8,521 nt of DNA from Gammaproteobacteria bacterium (GTDB lineage Bacteria; Pseudomonadota; Gammaproteobacteria; Steroidobacterales; Rariloculaceae), in assembly GCA_016927175.1 (NCBI GenBank), contig JAFGNC010000197.1, positions 1 to 8,521 on the forward strand. Reading direction: 5' to 3'. The notes beneath the pieces are model-generated. The model worked only from the letters and a program-made list of their open reading frames with translations. It had not been told where the DNA came from and made no database searches. The position numbers and the translations under genes are program-made. Positions 7,555-8,521 of the stretch are shown piece after piece. How positions within the stretch are numbered: the stretch's first letter is position 1; each line of letters opens with the position of its first letter.

Positions 7555-8052
7555 ATGCCCGCGAAATCCCGCTTATCACTGCCCATTGCCGCAGCCTTGT
7601 CGGCGGCGCCACTGCTCGCACAGGCTCAGCCGGCATCACCGAGCACGCCCTTGATTGGATTGACCGTCGGCATGAGCCTGCTGTTCGTGCTCGGCATCAT
7701 CGCCATTGCGTTGCTTGGCCCACAGTGGATGCTGCGAAGCGCGATGCGCGAGCGCGCGGCGCTTGTCGATAAGCTGCTCGCAGCAGGTCAGCCCGTGCCG
7801 CCGGAGCTCTTGAAACCGCCATCTCTGCCGAGCCCGGCGCCTTTGCCGGCACACCAGCAGCTGGCTCTGGATCGGATACGCTCGCTGAGACGTGGTGTCG
7901 GGTTGCTCGCTTTGGGCGCGGGCATCGCGGCCGTGGCCTACTTCGGCTTCGACTCGCCGCGCATGGCGTCCTGGGGGCTCTTGTTTCTCGCACTGAGTAT
8001 CGCGAGCTTCGTCAATGCCAGGTTCTTCGCCGGTGAGCGTGCGGGCGATTGA
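7555..8052 (+). CDS. Small inner-membrane protein, DUF6249-like, paired with an ECF sigma factor
   Basis: The product is 165 aa and of unknown function. Residues 7-24 form a signal-peptide-like hydrophobic stretch ending in LAQA (possible cleavage after Ala24). Membrane segments are predicted at about 32-55, 114-132 and 138-155. Between the first two is a charged and proline-rich loop, RERAALVDKLLAAGQPVPPELL (66-86) followed by KPPSLPSPAPLPA. The arrangement of one membrane helix, an ER-x-AL-x-x-L...G-x-PVPPELL segment and then two helices resembles DUF6249 proteins, which I recall beside ECF sigma genes; the assignment is from memory. The start is supported by GGAGAAG 4 nt upstream of the ATG. 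Its stop overlaps the TTG start of the sigma gene, so the two are made together, and it may help sense or modulate the sigma factor at the membrane. Codon use is less GC-biased than in the upstream genes. Confidence 0.75.
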   Translation: MPAKSRLSLPIAAALSAAPLLAQAQPASPSTPLIGLTVGMSLLFVLGIIAIALLGPQWMLRSAMRERAALVDKLLAAGQPVPPELLKPPSLPSPAPLPAHQQLALDRIRSLRRGVGLLALGAGIAAVAYFGFDSPRMASWGLLFLALSIASFVNARFFAGERAGD

Positions 8053-8521
8053 GTCCGATACTGGCCGATCGCGCCGTACAGACCGACGTCGCGCTCGTTG
8101 CCCGGGTCGTCGCTACTGACGATCGGGTTGCGTTCGAGCTACTCGTCCGCCGTCATCAGTCGCCGCTGCGAAACTTTCTGCGGCGGCTGACCCATGAGGA
8201 TGCGTCGCGTGCCGACGACCTGGCTCAGGAGGCTTTCATCAAAGCCTATCGGGCGCTCAGCGACTTTCGCGGGGAAGCGAGTTTTCGAAGCTGGCTTTAT
8301 AGTATCGCCTACCGCGTGTTTCTCAATGACGAGCGAGGCCGGCACCCGCACACGGAGTTCGACGAGGCGGTCCACTCGCCTGTGATCGACAGCACGAGCC
8401 GCTACGACGACCTGACCGACATCGAACGTGCGCTGGCCGGGCTCACGCCGCGCCAGCGGGCCGTGTTCGATCTTCACTATCGAAAGGGGATGGCACACGG
8501 TGAGATCGCCCTGACCTTGCA
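8049..8521 (+). CDS. ECF-type RNA polymerase sigma factor, truncated by the window edge
   Basis: The visible part is 157 codons and open at the right edge. Region 2 spans about residues 25-97, with DDLAQEAFIKAYRAL (56-70), the core-binding region 2.2 motif, and FRSWLYSIAYRVFLND (79-94), the -10-recognition side. A short acidic linker follows, then the start of region 4.2 (IERALAGLTPRQRAVFDLHY, from 125). The window ends inside the region 4 helix-turn-helix (GEIALTL). There is no ATG or GTG in frame near the start. An in-frame stop at 8034-8036 leaves TTG at 8049 as the only sensible initiator, giving MSPILADRAV; TTGA thus overlaps the upstream stop by 4 nt. GGTGAG (8032-8037) lies 11 nt upstream. 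Redirecting RNA polymerase to stress or envelope genes is the family role; the signal is unknown. An anti-sigma or partner gene may follow outside the window. Confidence 0.9.
   Translation, partial: MSPILADRAVQTDVALVARVVATDDRVAFELLVRRHQSPLRNFLRRLTHEDASRADDLAQEAFIKAYRALSDFRGEASFRSWLYSIAYRVFLNDERGRHPHTEFDEAVHSPVIDSTSRYDDLTDIERALAGLTPRQRAVFDLHYRKGMAHGEIALTL

Noticed and set aside
7418..7772. Short plus-strand frames at 7418-7654 and 7542-7772
   Set aside because: Cys/Arg/His-rich with no domain character, and they conflict with the frame at 7555-8052, which has a signal peptide, membrane helices and a good ribosome binding site.
8139..8498. 119-codon minus-strand frame opposite the sigma factor
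   Set aside because: The plus strand encodes unmistakable ECF sigma regions 2 and 4; the antisense frame is a shadow.

Overview
The window reads as a GC-rich proteobacterial chromosome, most likely a gammaproteobacterium of the Steroidobacterales/Nevskiales/Xanthomonadales type. The evidence is third-position G/C in the main genes, a Xanthomonas-like tryptophan 2,3-dioxygenase, a 180-kDa-class NAD-glutamate dehydrogenase and a DUF6249-like/ECF sigma pair. The lineage is inferred from family resemblance; no marker gene is present. All recognised genes are ordinary families. No phage, CRISPR, insertion-sequence transposase, tRNA or rRNA is visible.

Layout. Positions 1-46 hold a perfect 17-bp inverted repeat followed by T5. 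It is either a terminator or a REP-type palindrome, and it sits right against the stop codon of kynA (tryptophan 2,3-dioxygenase, minus strand, 47-922). A 226-bp divergent intergenic region (923-1148) separates kynA from a rightward block: a 1611-residue NAD-glutamate dehydrogenase (1149-5984), 2,3-bisphosphoglycerate-dependent phosphoglycerate mutase gpmA (6034-6816) and a gamma-carbonic-anhydrase-like left-handed beta-helix protein (6821-7342). The 49-bp and 4-bp gaps and the absence of visible terminators suggest co-transcription, at least of the last two. A 212-bp gap (7343-7554) carries a short dyad and a duplicated Shine-Dalgarno-like motif. It is followed by a small membrane protein (7555-8052, DUF6249-like) and an ECF sigma factor that starts at a TTG overlapping the previous stop (TTGA, 8049) and runs off the right edge.

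How the genes fit. kynA starts the kynurenine route of tryptophan breakdown and the large GDH drains glutamate to 2-oxoglutarate, so the left part is amino-acid catabolism. gpmA and the beta-helix protein are housekeeping or metabolic genes. The right end is a separate regulatory unit, a membrane protein translationally coupled to an ECF sigma factor, with codon use visibly less GC-biased than its neighbours. The parts most worth a second look are this TTG-coupled module with its upstream dyad and the hairpin at the left edge.
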